Assembly (NCBI RefSeq): GCF_000372725.1
Contig: NW_005200333.1
Span: 201,288 to 265,287 of the forward strand
DNA from: Emiliania huxleyi CCMP1516
Taxonomy: Eukaryota; Haptophyta; Isochrysidales; Noelaerhabdaceae
Reading direction: 5' to 3'
DNA length: 64,000 nucleotides
This document shows positions 1 to 10,684 of this stretch, one piece after another (position 1 is the stretch's first letter; every line of letters begins with the position of its first letter). Below the pieces are notes generated by a model. That model was not told the origin of the DNA. It searched no databases and saw nothing but the letters and a program-made list of their open reading frames with translations. Both the position numbers and the translations under genes were made by a program.

Positions 1-3000
1 GGAAGTTGTTCAGCCCCGAGATCCCGTTGACCGAGAGCACCACGTCACCCGGGACGAGGCCAGAGCTCTCGGCGAGCCCCCCGGGCTTCACCGTCTTGAT
101 GATGGGCTGGACAGACCCCTCGACGTTGAAGAAGGACTTGTCGAACGCGTCGTCGGTGCGGTGGAAGATGAAGCCCATCTTCGACTCGACCGAGTCCTTG
201 ATGAACTTCACCTCGCGCAGCGCCGGCATCTGGCCGCGCTTCATCGTGTCGAGGTGCGCCGTCGGCGACAGCACGTTGCTCAGCTTGGGCCCCACCGTTG
301 CTTGCGCCTCGTACTGGGCCTTCATCGAGTGGTAGAACTGCGGCGCCGCGGTCCAGAGGCGTCACTGAGTGTCACTGAGTAGGGCTGCGCGGACGCTCAG
401 GGGTGTGAGGAGAGGTCGCTGCGGGCGAGAGGGAGGGTTCTGCAGTTTGGAGGGCGCGGCGCTTCGGCCCACGCCTGCTGGTAGTGGTGGTCGAGCGGGT
501 GCTGGTTGAGGACCATGCCGGTGACTCCGTGGTAGTAGTAGACGCCGCCCTTTGGGTCGAGCCGCTGCTCCCAGCCCTGCGGCTCGGGCGCCTGCAGCGC
601 CTCGTCGGCGATCCACAGCAGGTGCGCGTCCTCCTTGATGTCCATGCCGATGTACTCGGCGTAGCCGAGGATGTCGCTCACCTGCCGCCGAGACGCAGAT
701 GCGAGGTCACCGAGAGGGAACCCCCCCCCCCTTCTGGCTGCCGAGGCGCACCTCGCAGTGGAAGTTGTACTGCGCCCACACGTCGTCCTCCTTCTTCTTC
801 TTCTCGGCCGCCTTCCTCGCCTCCTCCGCCCGCGCCTCCGCCTTTGCCTCGTCGGCCGCCTTCTTCTTGAAGAGCGAGAAGCGCTTCTTCTCGCTCTCCT
901 TCTCGGCCGCGGCTTTCTTCTCCTGCTCGGCCTGCTCGGCCTCCTCCTTCTTGCTCTTGGCCGTCTTCCGCTCGAAGGACATCTTGCGCGCGCGCTGGTA
1001 CCGCGCCTGCCGCACCTTCGCCGCCGCCTCCTCCTCCTTCGCGGCGGCCGCCGCCGCCGCCGCCTCCTCGCGCTTCTTCCTCAAGGCGGCCTCAGCTGCC
1101 CTCTTCGCCTCCTGCTGCTTCTTGTAGTCGCCGCCCGCCTTCGCGTCGCGCTTCGCCAACAGCCTTCTCCTCGCGAGGTACCCGCGCGCCAGGACCTGCA
1201 TCGAGATCACCTTGGACGCGATGTACTCCATCCGCCGCTGCTCGAGCCGGTCGAGCACGCCCACGCCGAGGAAGACCTTGGTCTTGCCGACGCGGTAGTC
1301 CGTCTCGGGCACCTCGGCGCCCTTGAGCAGCGCGCGCACGCCCTCGGCCCCCGCCTTGCCGATGGCCGCCTTGGGCACGACTTGCTCGAAGCGCGAGAGG
1401 AGCTCGGCGAAGGGGAGGATGTCGGGGAAGCCCTTGCGCGTCGCCTGCACCGCCTGCACCACGCCCGAGGTGTAGAGCTGCCTATGGGCGACGGCTCCAC
1501 CAGGGCTCGGGGAAGCGCAACTTTCACCGCCTGCACCACGCCCGAGGTGCGGAGCTGCCGCTGCATCACGTCCTCGTCCCAGGACATCGCCTTCTTGTCC
1601 ATGTTTGGCTTGACGCAGCGGATGAAGTGCGTCTTCGTCGCGCTGAGCGTCTTGACGAGCTCGTTGAGCGAGACGCGGAACGAGTCGATCACGCCTAAAA
1701 GAGATCACTCGATTATGTTATTCATTGAGTAAATACATCATTGAGAACGAGTCGATCACGCCTAAAAGAGGTCAGGCGACGCACGTGCACAGACCGAGCG
1801 AGCGGTGCGGAGACGCGTCGATCCGTCGCGCCGACGAACTTTGCCGACTTGAATCGGCGCGCACCGGCGCCCTTCTTCTCCTCGAAGAGGGTCTTGACGA
1901 AGTCGTCGTCGGAGAAGCGCATGAGCACGACCAGGTCCTGCGGGAGCGGGTCCTTGTTCTTCTCGAGGAAGCCGGCCGACTGGTAGGTCACCTTGCCCGG
2001 GAAGTGCGAGAGGGTGAAGGCGGTGCGGTCGAGCTTCACCTCGGCGAAGCACGGGTGTCTGGCGTGCGCGAGCTTGATCTTTTGCGCGAAGGAGGCGTCC
2101 GTGCCGTTTGGGAAGAAGCACTCCTCGGCGAGCAGCGAGAGGATGCCGGTGGCCGGCTTGTCGATGAGCTCGAGCAGGGGGGTGTTGTCCTCGAACGTGA
2201 TGTCGGCGACGTCGATGCCCTCCTTCTGGTACTCGGCGATCACCTACGAGAGAGGCGCCGCCGCGCAAGCCCTCTCCACCAGGCCAGCGGCCTCGCCTCT
2301 GCCGGTGGGGGCGTGCGGCGCGTGTGATGCCCCGGTTGTGTGTGTGCTCTCCGCGAGTGCGTGTGTGTGTGCCCCGCCGTCCGTGCCAGCTAGGTGTCCA
2401 GCTAGGTGTCCCACTGGCTGACACTGGCGGGCTGTTGGCGTGTACTCGTCTCCCCGCCCCGAGGTTGGCGTGTGTTGGGATCGTAGGATCGCAGCGCTGG
2501 TCTATATCTCCCCATATCTCCCCGGTCACCGACTCGAAGACAGCCTCCGTAAACATGTGCTGCATCCGCTCATTGGCAAAGTTGATGCAGAGCTGCTCGA
2601 GCGAGTTTGTCGGGAAGCACCTGGTGTACACGCGCGGTGTGTGAAGCGACGCTCTGCTCGCATGTCGCTCGAGCGCGCTGCTGTCTCGGCGAGCACTCGA
2701 AGCCGAAGATGTCGACGGCGCCGATGAAGTAGCGGCCTCCCTCGCCGGAGATGAGCGACGAGTTGATCATCTCGACGACCCAGTCGAAGAGCTTCGAGTA
2801 GAGCGCCTGCGCCGTTGTGCCCGGGGGGTCGCGGCTGGCGGGGCGCGTGTGGGATGCCGCTGCGGGCGTGGGTGCGGAGGAGGCGCTGCCTGTGGCGGAG
2901 AGGGTAGACGAGAGTGATGTCTCCAGGAGAGCGGCAGCGCCGTGGCGGCAGAGGGGGCGAGGGCGGCAGAGAGGGACGAGGGGGGCAGAGGGGGGCAGAG

Positions 3001-4533
3001 GGGGCAGAGGGGGGCAGAGGGGGGCAGAGGGGGCGGCGCGCCTTTGTGAGGGCGCTCTTGACGTCGGAGGCGTAGGCGATCGAGTTTGGAGACTTGATCC
3101 ACTCGCCTCCGGCGTTGATGTTTTGGATGCAGATTGCGTTCTCGAGCTCCGTTGGCTGGATGGAGAGGAGGCGGGCGATGACGGCGGTGGTGGAGGGGTC
3201 GGCGATCTTTGCGTCCGCGACGGTCGAGTCGCCGACCGCCCCCTTGCCCGCGAAGTCGAGGTTGCCGAGGTAGAGGACCGCCATGATGACCTTCCACACC
3301 GACAGCTGGCAGCCGGCGAGCGAGGGGATGACGGCGAAGGCGGCAGAGAGCTCGGCGAAGTCGCAGGGCAGCTCGGACCTGCTCGCGGGGGGAGAGGTGT
3401 GAGGCCGCGCGCCCCTCCGCGGCGGACGCCGCCTCCGGCGCCGCGGCGGTCGCGCCAGTCCACGTCAGACGCCTTTCTGAGGTTGAGCAGCTTGAAGGCC
3501 TCGACGGCGTCCGACCCCTTGGGCAGCTGGAGCTCGGCCCGCTGGGAGGGGGAGAGGCCCTTTGCGACGGTGTAGAAGACGTGGTAGTTCTGCTCGTTCG
3601 CCAGCTGCGACGTGATGCGCGACTTTTCGAGGAGGTACGTCTTCATGAAGGCGCCCTGCATCCGGCCGGTCGGCGAGAACTGGAGCGTGAGGAACTTGCC
3701 GAAGCGCGACGAGTTGTTGTTCCTGTCGGGGGGGAGGGAGGGGGTGCAGGGGGGCGGTCGGCGGCGTGGCACGGGCAGCGCGGCCGGGGGCGGAGGAGCC
3801 GACACACGCCGCATGAGCTTCCGCGCAGCATGGTGCACCTCGCCACACCTCTCTCGCTCCGCCCCTCGCGGCGTGCGGCGTCGGCCGCGTGTGTCTGGGG
3901 GCGTGCCGCGGCCTCACCAGATCGTCTTTGCGCAGCCAAAGCTCTCCATGATGGGGTTCGTCTTGAGGACGCGCGTATGCAGGTCCGAGCCCGAGCAGCT
4001 CACCTCGGCGAGGTACTCGAGGAGGATCTTTGCGGTCTCCGTCTTGCCGGCGCCCGACTCGCCGGAGATGATGACCGACTGCGGCGCGGGGCACGCGGTG
4101 AGGCCCCCCTCCCTTCGAGGGCCGGCCGTGTGCGCGATGGCGCGGTGGCTCCGCGCTCGCTCACCTGGCTCGTCGACGTTCGCAGCATGCCCGAGTGCGC
4201 CGAGGAGGCGACGGCGTACACGTGCGGCGGCAGCTCCACCTGCAGCGGCATCAGAGGGAGTCAGAGCGCGTCCGGCCCTACAGACCTGCGGCTGGGGCAG
4301 CCACCGCGCACCTGCGGCGCCAGCGACGCCTTGTAGGCCTGCAGCGTCTCCTCCGTGTACAGCGGCAGCTTCTTGTAGGGGTTCACGGCGAGCACGATGC
4401 GGCCGCTTCGCGTGTAGATGTTGCCAGCCCTGTAGCGCTTCTCGACGTTTTGCAAGAGAGCCTTGTCGGTGATGCTCTTGAGCCTCGTGAGTTCGCTCTC
4501 CGTGTCCCTTGGCCCCCAGTCTTTGTGCGCCAT
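1..4533 (-). CDS. Myosin heavy chain with IQ/coiled-coil and WW-PDZ tail (3' end off window)
   Basis: Actin-based motor. Twelve exons close in phase: 4312-4533, 4165-4239, 3918-4078, 3456-3722, 3042-3378, 2697-2806, 2530-2620, 1832-2243, 1531-1694, 752-1453, 475-681 and 1-337, giving about 1028 residues so far. Visible in order: motor start ([17 protein letters not shown]), P-loop GESGAGKT, switch [11 protein letters not shown], switch [17 protein letters not shown] actin/relay region, converter (KTKVFL), an IQ-like helix ([16 protein letters not shown]), a Lys/Glu/Ala-rich helical segment, a WW-like domain ([17 protein letters not shown]) and a PDZ-like domain ([20 protein letters not shown]). 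The start is the first ATG of the motor exon (MAHKDWG); there is no N-terminal SH3-like subdomain. Five of eleven introns begin with GC. The myosin assignment is certain; the class is unknown because the tail is unusual and incomplete. Confidence 0.93.
1450..1559 (-). repeat. Direct repeat bounding myosin intron 9
   Basis: A 33-bp exon segment occurs at 1450-1482 and again at 1527-1559 with two mismatches, 77 bp apart. Intron 1454-1530 (GC-AG) begins and ends at the same point of the two copies, so removing it restores [13 protein letters not shown] in frame. Without removal the frame is lost. Confidence 0.85.
1678..1770 (-). repeat. Duplicated 3' splice site of myosin intron 8
   Basis: Twenty-six identical bases (1678-1703 and 1745-1770) contain the end of the intron (CTCTTTTAG) plus the first 17 bases of exon 9. 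The distal copy (exon from 1694) keeps the motor frame ([14 protein letters not shown]). Use of the other copy reads about a dozen codons into a TAA stop. Confidence 0.85.
2244..2529 (-). other. Myosin intron 7 with decamer repeat
   Basis: This intron is bounded by GTGACC at the donor and TCGTAG at the acceptor and joins VFES to VIAEYQKEG. It contains copies of ATATCTCCCC (plus strand, about 2502-2524), a motif that recurs in introns of two other genes in the window. Confidence 0.6.
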
Positions 4534-6661
4534 CTTGGCCCACAAAAAGAGAACCGCTTGAACAGCGCCTGCGCCGTTGGTGCCAGGGGTTGGCGGGGCA
4601 CGTGTGGGTGACGCAGCGAGCGTGCGGAGGTGCGTGCGGCGCAGAGGGGGTAGTGGAGCGATGCCCCGGCTGAGGTGGCGAGGCGGCCGGTGGAGAGGGT
4701 TGAAGCACTTCACTGATGATGTGCTCAAAAGTCAGCCGATGACAGAACTCGGCGTTCGCTCGAGGATAAAAGAATTCGCCCTCGCGTCTATCTAGTTATT
4801 TAGTATGAGTAGGACTCCTAACTCACAGACTACTCTCTCAGACTCTGTGCCAGCCCACGGTGTGGCGTGCGTGGGCCTGCCCCTGGTCCCTGCCCGACTT
4901 TATTTACTCAAGAGAGAGAGACACCAACCATTTGAGCGCTACGGCTCCCGCCTAGGGGTTTGTCGTGATGCGTCGACCCCCAGCAGGAGACGGCATATTT
5001 TTGCATGTTTGGGATGGAGACCCGCACTCTCGGCGTCATCCTCAAAGACAACTCGGCGTTCGCTTGAGACGCTGTTCTCGAGGTTCTCGAGGGACGCCTT
5101 TCAGAAGAAGGTGCAACAGCAGGAGTCGCAGGTCACTGACAGGTTCACGCACAACGAAGACCCCAACCTGGCGCGGGATGCGCAGGAGCCTGCCGCGGTG
5201 GGAGAGACGGAGGAGGTTGAAGAGGTTGATGCTCCCGCGGGCGAGGAGAATGTCTGATCACGGTCCACCAGATCCGGCCGGCCCGCGCGCTGCCACGGGG
5301 GGCCCTAGCAGCTGCCGCCGTCTCTCGGCGGCGAGGTTTAGACTACGGGCGACGTACGGGTCTCAGCCCACGCGACCCACACCCGTTAGCTACGGGCGGG
5401 CGCTGAATCGTACACGCGTGAAAGGGCGCAGGTGATGCATGCCTCTGTTACTGCTTTTGTTCTTGACTAGCGAGATGTTGGGATATGTTGTACAAGTCTG
5501 ACTCTGTGTCTCACACGTGTCCTTTGCTAAGTAATACTACGTTGCTTACTTCTCTCGGGCCCGGAAGGATTTTTTAGCATTCTTTCATTGCGGGAATAGT
5601 TAGAGGCTGCGCAGGCCGTCCCGTTTGCTGTGTTTGAAACGCCTGTTGCGCTGCGCGCGCGCTGCCGGGGCTCTGTCTCACTCACGTGCCGCAATATGTG
5701 TCACACACGGCGGCTTCTGCCACCTCTCGATTGGTTCCACTTTCTACGCACACCCACCGGGGAAGGGGCGCGTGGGAGCGGGGGCGGGGGCGGGGGCGGG
5801 GGTGGGGGCGGGGGCGCGCAGCGCGGGGCGCGCGCGCGCAACAGAGGGTAGGGTGGGGAAGACGGCGAGNNNNNNNNNNNNNNNNNNNNNNNNNNNNNNN
5901 NNNNNNNNNNNNNNNNNNNNNNNNNNNNNNNNNNNNNNNNNNNNNNNNNNNNNNNNNNNNNNNNNNNNNTCTGCCGCTGCAGAGCGCGCGCGTCAGGGCA
6001 AGGGGCATGCGTGGCGGCGCGGGACGCGTGGCGGCGGCGGCGAGCAGCCGAGCGCTCCGTGAGCGGTGAGGCGGCCGGGCGAGGGCGCGGCGGGTGACGG
6101 GTCAAGGGAGCAGCCCACACCCGGCGTCGCTTTTTGAGCGACGCCTGTGGTACGCCTGCGCAGGGGCCGCAGGGCGGTCAGTTGTGGGGCGAGGCGGTGC
6201 CGGCCGCGGGCCGGGTGCAAGGCGCCGGCCTCGGCGCCGCCTCGGCGCGCCGCACGGGCGCGGCTCGCCTCTGAGCGGGAGCCGAAGGTTTGGTGTGGTA
6301 GGTAGGTGGTAGGGGCGGTGGTGGGGTTGTTTGACTTTGCCGCAGAGGCCGTCCCTAGCTGTGAACAGCAAAACGGGACAGTATTCTGGCTGTGTTTCTT
6401 TTTCTATGCCGGGGACAAGGATGGATGAAACCGGACTACTTTTGGGGCGGGCGCTCTAACGAGTCGCGACGAGTTTTTTCTTTTCCTCCTGTGAAAGAAA
6501 GAAATAAAGAAAACAGAGAGCCAAGGAGGGGATGGGAGCCGTAAATAAATAAATAAAACGGGCACGCCAAACGAGGGGTGGGAGAAGGACAGGGTCCCCA
6601 CCTGATGGGAGCCGTGAAATGGGGGCTGGCCGCGAATTCTTTTTCTCGCGATCATACGAGT
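4534..6661. other. Intergenic region between myosin and RCC1 genes
   Basis: 4560-4700 holds a probable 5'-UTR intron of the myosin gene; its end resembles myosin intron 5. A short phrase (AACTCGGCGTTCGCT) recurs at 4747 and 5050. An open frame ending at 5257 on the plus strand has an acidic C-terminus but no recognisable domain, and I do not call it a gene. 5760-5850 is G-rich low-complexity sequence beside the gap. 6545-6610 belongs to an inverted dispersed repeat (mate near 23080-23150). Confidence 0.5.
5870..5969. other. Assembly gap of 100 N
   Basis: One hundred consecutive N, flanked by GC-rich low-complexity sequence. The true gap length is unknown. Missing 5' exons of the downstream helicase could in principle lie here. 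Confidence 0.99.
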
Positions 6662-8071
6662 ATGTCCACCCCGCCGCGCCGCCGCTCGCGCCGCCTCGCC
6701 GCCGCCGCCGCCGCCGCCGCACACTGCCCCCTCACCGACCTGCCCCTTGAGCTTCTCGCGCGCGTCATCTCCCGCTGCGACCCCGTCGACATCGCTCGCG
6801 TCGCGGCCGTCTCGCTCCTCTTCCACGCCTCGCTTGCGCTGGAGGGCATCCGCTTGCGGGCGCAAGAGCGCGGCTACGAGCTGCCGGCGCAGCCAGAGGG
6901 CGAAATCTGCGCCGTGCGGTGGCTGTGCTATTCGGCGCTGATGCGCGAGGCCAACCCGCCGCAGAGGGCGGCGGCAGGCCATCGGCACAGCGTCTTCATC
7001 GACGGCGAGGGGCGGCTCTTGTCGTGCGGCTCGGCGCCGTCCTACGCTCCAGGGCTGCTCGGGCACGGCGAGGGTGTGACGCGGCACAACACGCCGGCAC
7101 GCCTCCCTTCCCCGCTGGGCGGCGAGCGCGCTGTGAGAGTGTTGGCTGGACTCGGGCACAGCCTCGCCCTCGCCGCCGACGGCGTCGTCTGGAGCTGGGG
7201 CGTGGGCTGCTATGGCATCCTGGGCCACGGCGACGAGCAGCAGCAGCTGGAGCCCAAGAAGGTCGAGGCCTTGACGAGCCAGGCCGTCCTCGCTATGTCG
7301 GCTGGAGGCGACCACAGCCTCGCCCTCACCACTGACGGTGCCGTCTGGAGCTGGGGCCGCGGACTCCTTGGCCGGTTGGGCCACGGCGACCTGCAGAACC
7401 AGCTGCTGCCCAAGAAGATCGAAGCCTTGGCGGGGAAGCGCGTCGTCGCGGTGTCGGCTGGAATCAGCCACAACCTCGCCCTCACCGCCGGCGGCGGTGT
7501 CTGGAGCTGGGGCTGGGGAGGGCAAGGCCGGTTGGGCCACGGCGACCAGCAGGACCAGCTGCTGCCCAGGAAGATCGAGGCCTTGGCTGGCCAGCGCACC
7601 GTCGCTGTCGCGCCTGGATACTTCCACAGCCTCGCCCTCACCGCCGATGGCGCTCTCTGGAGCTGGGGCGATGGAGGTGGGGGCCAGCTGGGCCACGGCG
7701 ACCAGCAGCACCAGCTGCTGCCCAAGAAGATCGAGGCCTTGGCTGGCCATCGCGTCGTCGCTGTGTCGGCCGGAGGCAACCACAACCTCGCCCTTAACGC
7801 CGACGGCAGCGTCTGGAGCTGGGGCGGAGGAGACGGTGGCAAGTTGGGCCACGGCGACCAGGAGAGTCAGCTGCTGCCGAAGAAGGTCGAAGCCTTCACT
7901 GGGCAGCGCGTCGTCGCCGTGTCGGCGGGAACATACCAGAGCCTCGCCATTACCGCCGACGGAGCTGTCTTCACGTGGGGCAAGGGCGAACACGGCTGCC
8001 TAGGCCACGGAGAGGACCTGCCGAACCAGCTGCTGCCCAAGAAGATCGAGGCGTGGGCACCGGGGCAGTGA
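6662..8071 (+). CDS. F-box and RCC1-repeat protein
   Basis: Single-exon protein of 469 residues. Residues about 24-60 form an F-box-like helical segment (LTDLPLELLARVISRCDP), which suggests recruitment to an SCF ubiquitin ligase. Residues about 105-465 hold RCC1-type beta-propeller repeats of about 52 residues, each with the SLALTADGAVWSWG and LGHGD signatures. The repeats are nearly identical at DNA level (156-bp period), suggesting recent internal duplication. I chose the ATG at 6662 rather than one at 6578, because the upstream part lies in a dispersed repeat and the Arg/Ala-rich start leads straight into the F-box. The likely role is substrate recognition; the target is unknown. Confidence 0.88.
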   Translation: MSTPPRRRSRRLAAAAAAAAHCPLTDLPLELLARVISRCDPVDIARVAAVSLLFHASLALEGIRLRAQERGYELPAQPEGEICAVRWLCYSALMREANPPQRAAAGHRHSVFIDGEGRLLSCGSAPSYAPGLLGHGEGVTRHNTPARLPSPLGGERAVRVLAGLGHSLALAADGVVWSWGVGCYGILGHGDEQQQLEPKKVEALTSQAVLAMSAGGDHSLALTTDGAVWSWGRGLLGRLGHGDLQNQLLPKKIEALAGKRVVAVSAGISHNLALTAGGGVWSWGWGGQGRLGHGDQQDQLLPRKIEALAGQRTVAVAPGYFHSLALTADGALWSWGDGGGGQLGHGDQQHQLLPKKIEALAGHRVVAVSAGGNHNLALNADGSVWSWGGGDGGKLGHGDQESQLLPKKVEAFTGQRVVAVSAGTYQSLAITADGAVFTWGKGEHGCLGHGEDLPNQLLPKKIEAWAPGQ

Positions 8072-8159
8072 GGTGTGGCGGGGTTGCGTCTGTGTGCCCG
8101 ATATTCTTACTCCAAAAAAGCCGCGAAAAAAGAAATATAACGTCCTACCATCACGCCTT

Positions 8160-10645
8160 GACCGGCCTCCTCGTGCCCGCGTTATTAGCCCGTCGCGAGA
8201 GCTCGCGCACCAGGTGGCTCGCGTCGCCGCGTCGCTGCTGCAGGGCACCGGTCTCTCCGCCTGCGCGCTGGTCGGCGGCGCAAACGTCAACCGGCTTCGC
8301 AAGGCACAGCCACCTACCTCTGCCACCCCCGCCCCCGCCATACCCACCCCTCTCCTGCCGCCTCCATGCTCCAGCCGCCTCCAGTGTCTCCGCCGCCCTC
8401 CCAGCTGTGTCGCCACCGCCGTCCACCCCACCCCCACCGTCGCCCCCCTCCCCCCTCCCCACCCTCACCACCACCGCCGTCTCCAGATTACCCGAGATTA
8501 CCCGCGAGTCCGTGCCCGCCAGGCCGCGCGAGATTACCCGAGATTGGCTGTCCGCCAGGCGAGGCCGCAGCTCGTGGTCGGCACGGCGGGCAGAGTCGCA
8601 GAGCTCGCGCTCGAGGCCGAGATCAGCCGAGATGATGCCGAGATGCGGCCGAGATGCGGCCGAGATGCGGCCGAGATGCGACCGAGATCAGGTCGAGATC
8701 AGGTCGAGATCAGGCCGAGATCGGGCCGAGATGAGGTCGAGATCAGGCCGAGATCAGGCCGAGATGAGGCCGAGATGAGGCGAGACGAGGCGAGATCAGG
8801 CGGCTCGCCCAGCTCGAGAGCAGGCCCACCCCTGGTGAGGCCCACCCCTGGTGAGGAGATAGCCTCCCCCTCCCCTTCCCCCTCACCCTCAACCCTCACC
8901 CCTCACCCCTCCCCCAAGGCGAACAAGCTCTCGCTGCGCCGCGTCCGCCACCTGATCCTCGACGAAGTAGACGAGGCGGCGACTAGCCGAGAGGGGCCGA
9001 GAGGGGCCGAAGTTGGCCGAGGCTCCGCCACCCCCCCCCCCTTCCCCCCTCCCTCCCCTCCCCCCCCTCTTCCCCCTCCCACCCCTCCTGCCCCCTCCTG
9101 CCCCCTCCTCCCCCTCCCCCACCCCTCTTTCCGCAGGCTCTGCAGCCGCCGCACGCGCGAGACACCACGCGGCTGGTGGACGCCGTCCGGGCGGCGGGGG
9201 AGGGCGCCGGCGGAGACGCGTCCCTCTGGAAGCGGCTGCAGCTCCTCTTTGCCTCAGCGACGGCCGACACACCGACCGTCACTCGCACCGCCCTCCAGCT
9301 GATGGAGGCGCCGCTGCTGGTGCAGCTGCGCCTCTCTGCGGGCCGCTCGGGTGCGGCGGCGGGGGGAGGGGAGGGCTGCTCTCCTCCTCCGCCTTGGGCT
9401 GCGAGCCTCCTCCTCCTCCTCCGGGCAGCAGCACGCTCCCTCTCTGCATCGAGCACGCGGTCTGCGAGGTACCGGTGCACAAGCAGGCGCGAGCAGGGCA
9501 AGAGAGGAGCCGAGAGGGCAAGAGAGGACAAGAGAGGGCAAGAGAGGGCAAGAGAGGAGCCGAGAGGGCAAGAGAGGGCAAGAGAGGAGCCGAGAGGACA
9601 AGACAGGAGCCGAGATCATCCAAGGTTGAAGAGGAAGGAAGGAGAGGAGAGTAGGAGAGGGAGGAGAGGAGGAGAGGAGGGGGAGGGGTACGCCGCAGTG
9701 AGAGTCCTCTCGGCTGACCCCTGCGTGTGGCTTGGCGCAGGTGGAGCAGCTCGCGAGGCTGGGGCGCGTGCAACCTCAGGGGACTTTACCCCCCCTCCCC
9801 TCCCCCCTTCCCCCCTTCCCCCCCCCCCCCCCTTCCCTCCCCCCCTCCTCCCCTCCCGTGGCCGCCCTCGTCTTTGTCAACTCGCCATATCTCCCCCTAT
9901 CTCCCCATATCTCACTCTACCTCCCGACAGGTGACCGCCCTCGTCTTTGTCAACTCGCCGCACCGCGCGCGCATAGTCTCCGAGCTGCTCTCCACTCGCC
10001 ACGGCATCGACGCGCCGGCGCTGCGCGGCACACAGGCAGAGGCGTCTCGGCTCCACCTCGGCTCCACCTCGGCTTCACCTCGGCTTCACCTCGGCCTCAC
10101 CTCGGCCGCACCTCGGCTGCACCTCGGCTGCACCTCGGCCGCACCTCGGCCGCACCTCGGCCGCACCTCGGCCGCACCTCGGCTGGACCTCGCCGGCCCC
10201 ACGGCCCGCAGGAGCGCGAGGAGCGCGTGGTTGTGGTGCGCGGGCTGCGCGAGGGGCGGTACCGCCTCGTCATCGCCACCGAGATGGGCGCGCGAGGGCG
10301 TGACTCCCCCGCCTCCCCCGCCTCCCCCGCCTCCCACGCCTCGCTCCGCCTCCCACGCCTCCCCCGCCGCGCGGGCGAGGCGGCGTCGCTCGAGCGCGCC
10401 GCAGTGCGCTCTCCGCTGTAGGCTTGACTTCCCGTCGATCACGCACGTCGTCAACGCCGAGATGCCGACGGACGAGTGGCACTACGTCCACCGCGCGGGG
10501 AGGTGCAGCTCCCTCTCTACTTCCCTGGCCGGGGGTTCATCAACAATTCTTTCCGGTGCCTCCGGCGTCTCCTGGCTCCTTTATAATTATAATTTTTTCC
10601 CTCCCTCCCTCCTTATTTTTTTTTGTATTTCCCCCCCCCCCCCCC

Positions 10646-10684
<39 letters not shown>

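Noticed and set aside
4805..5257. Possible small gene with acidic C-terminus
   Set aside because: The frame begins in a region of repeated phrases, has no domain, and I cannot separate it from chance.
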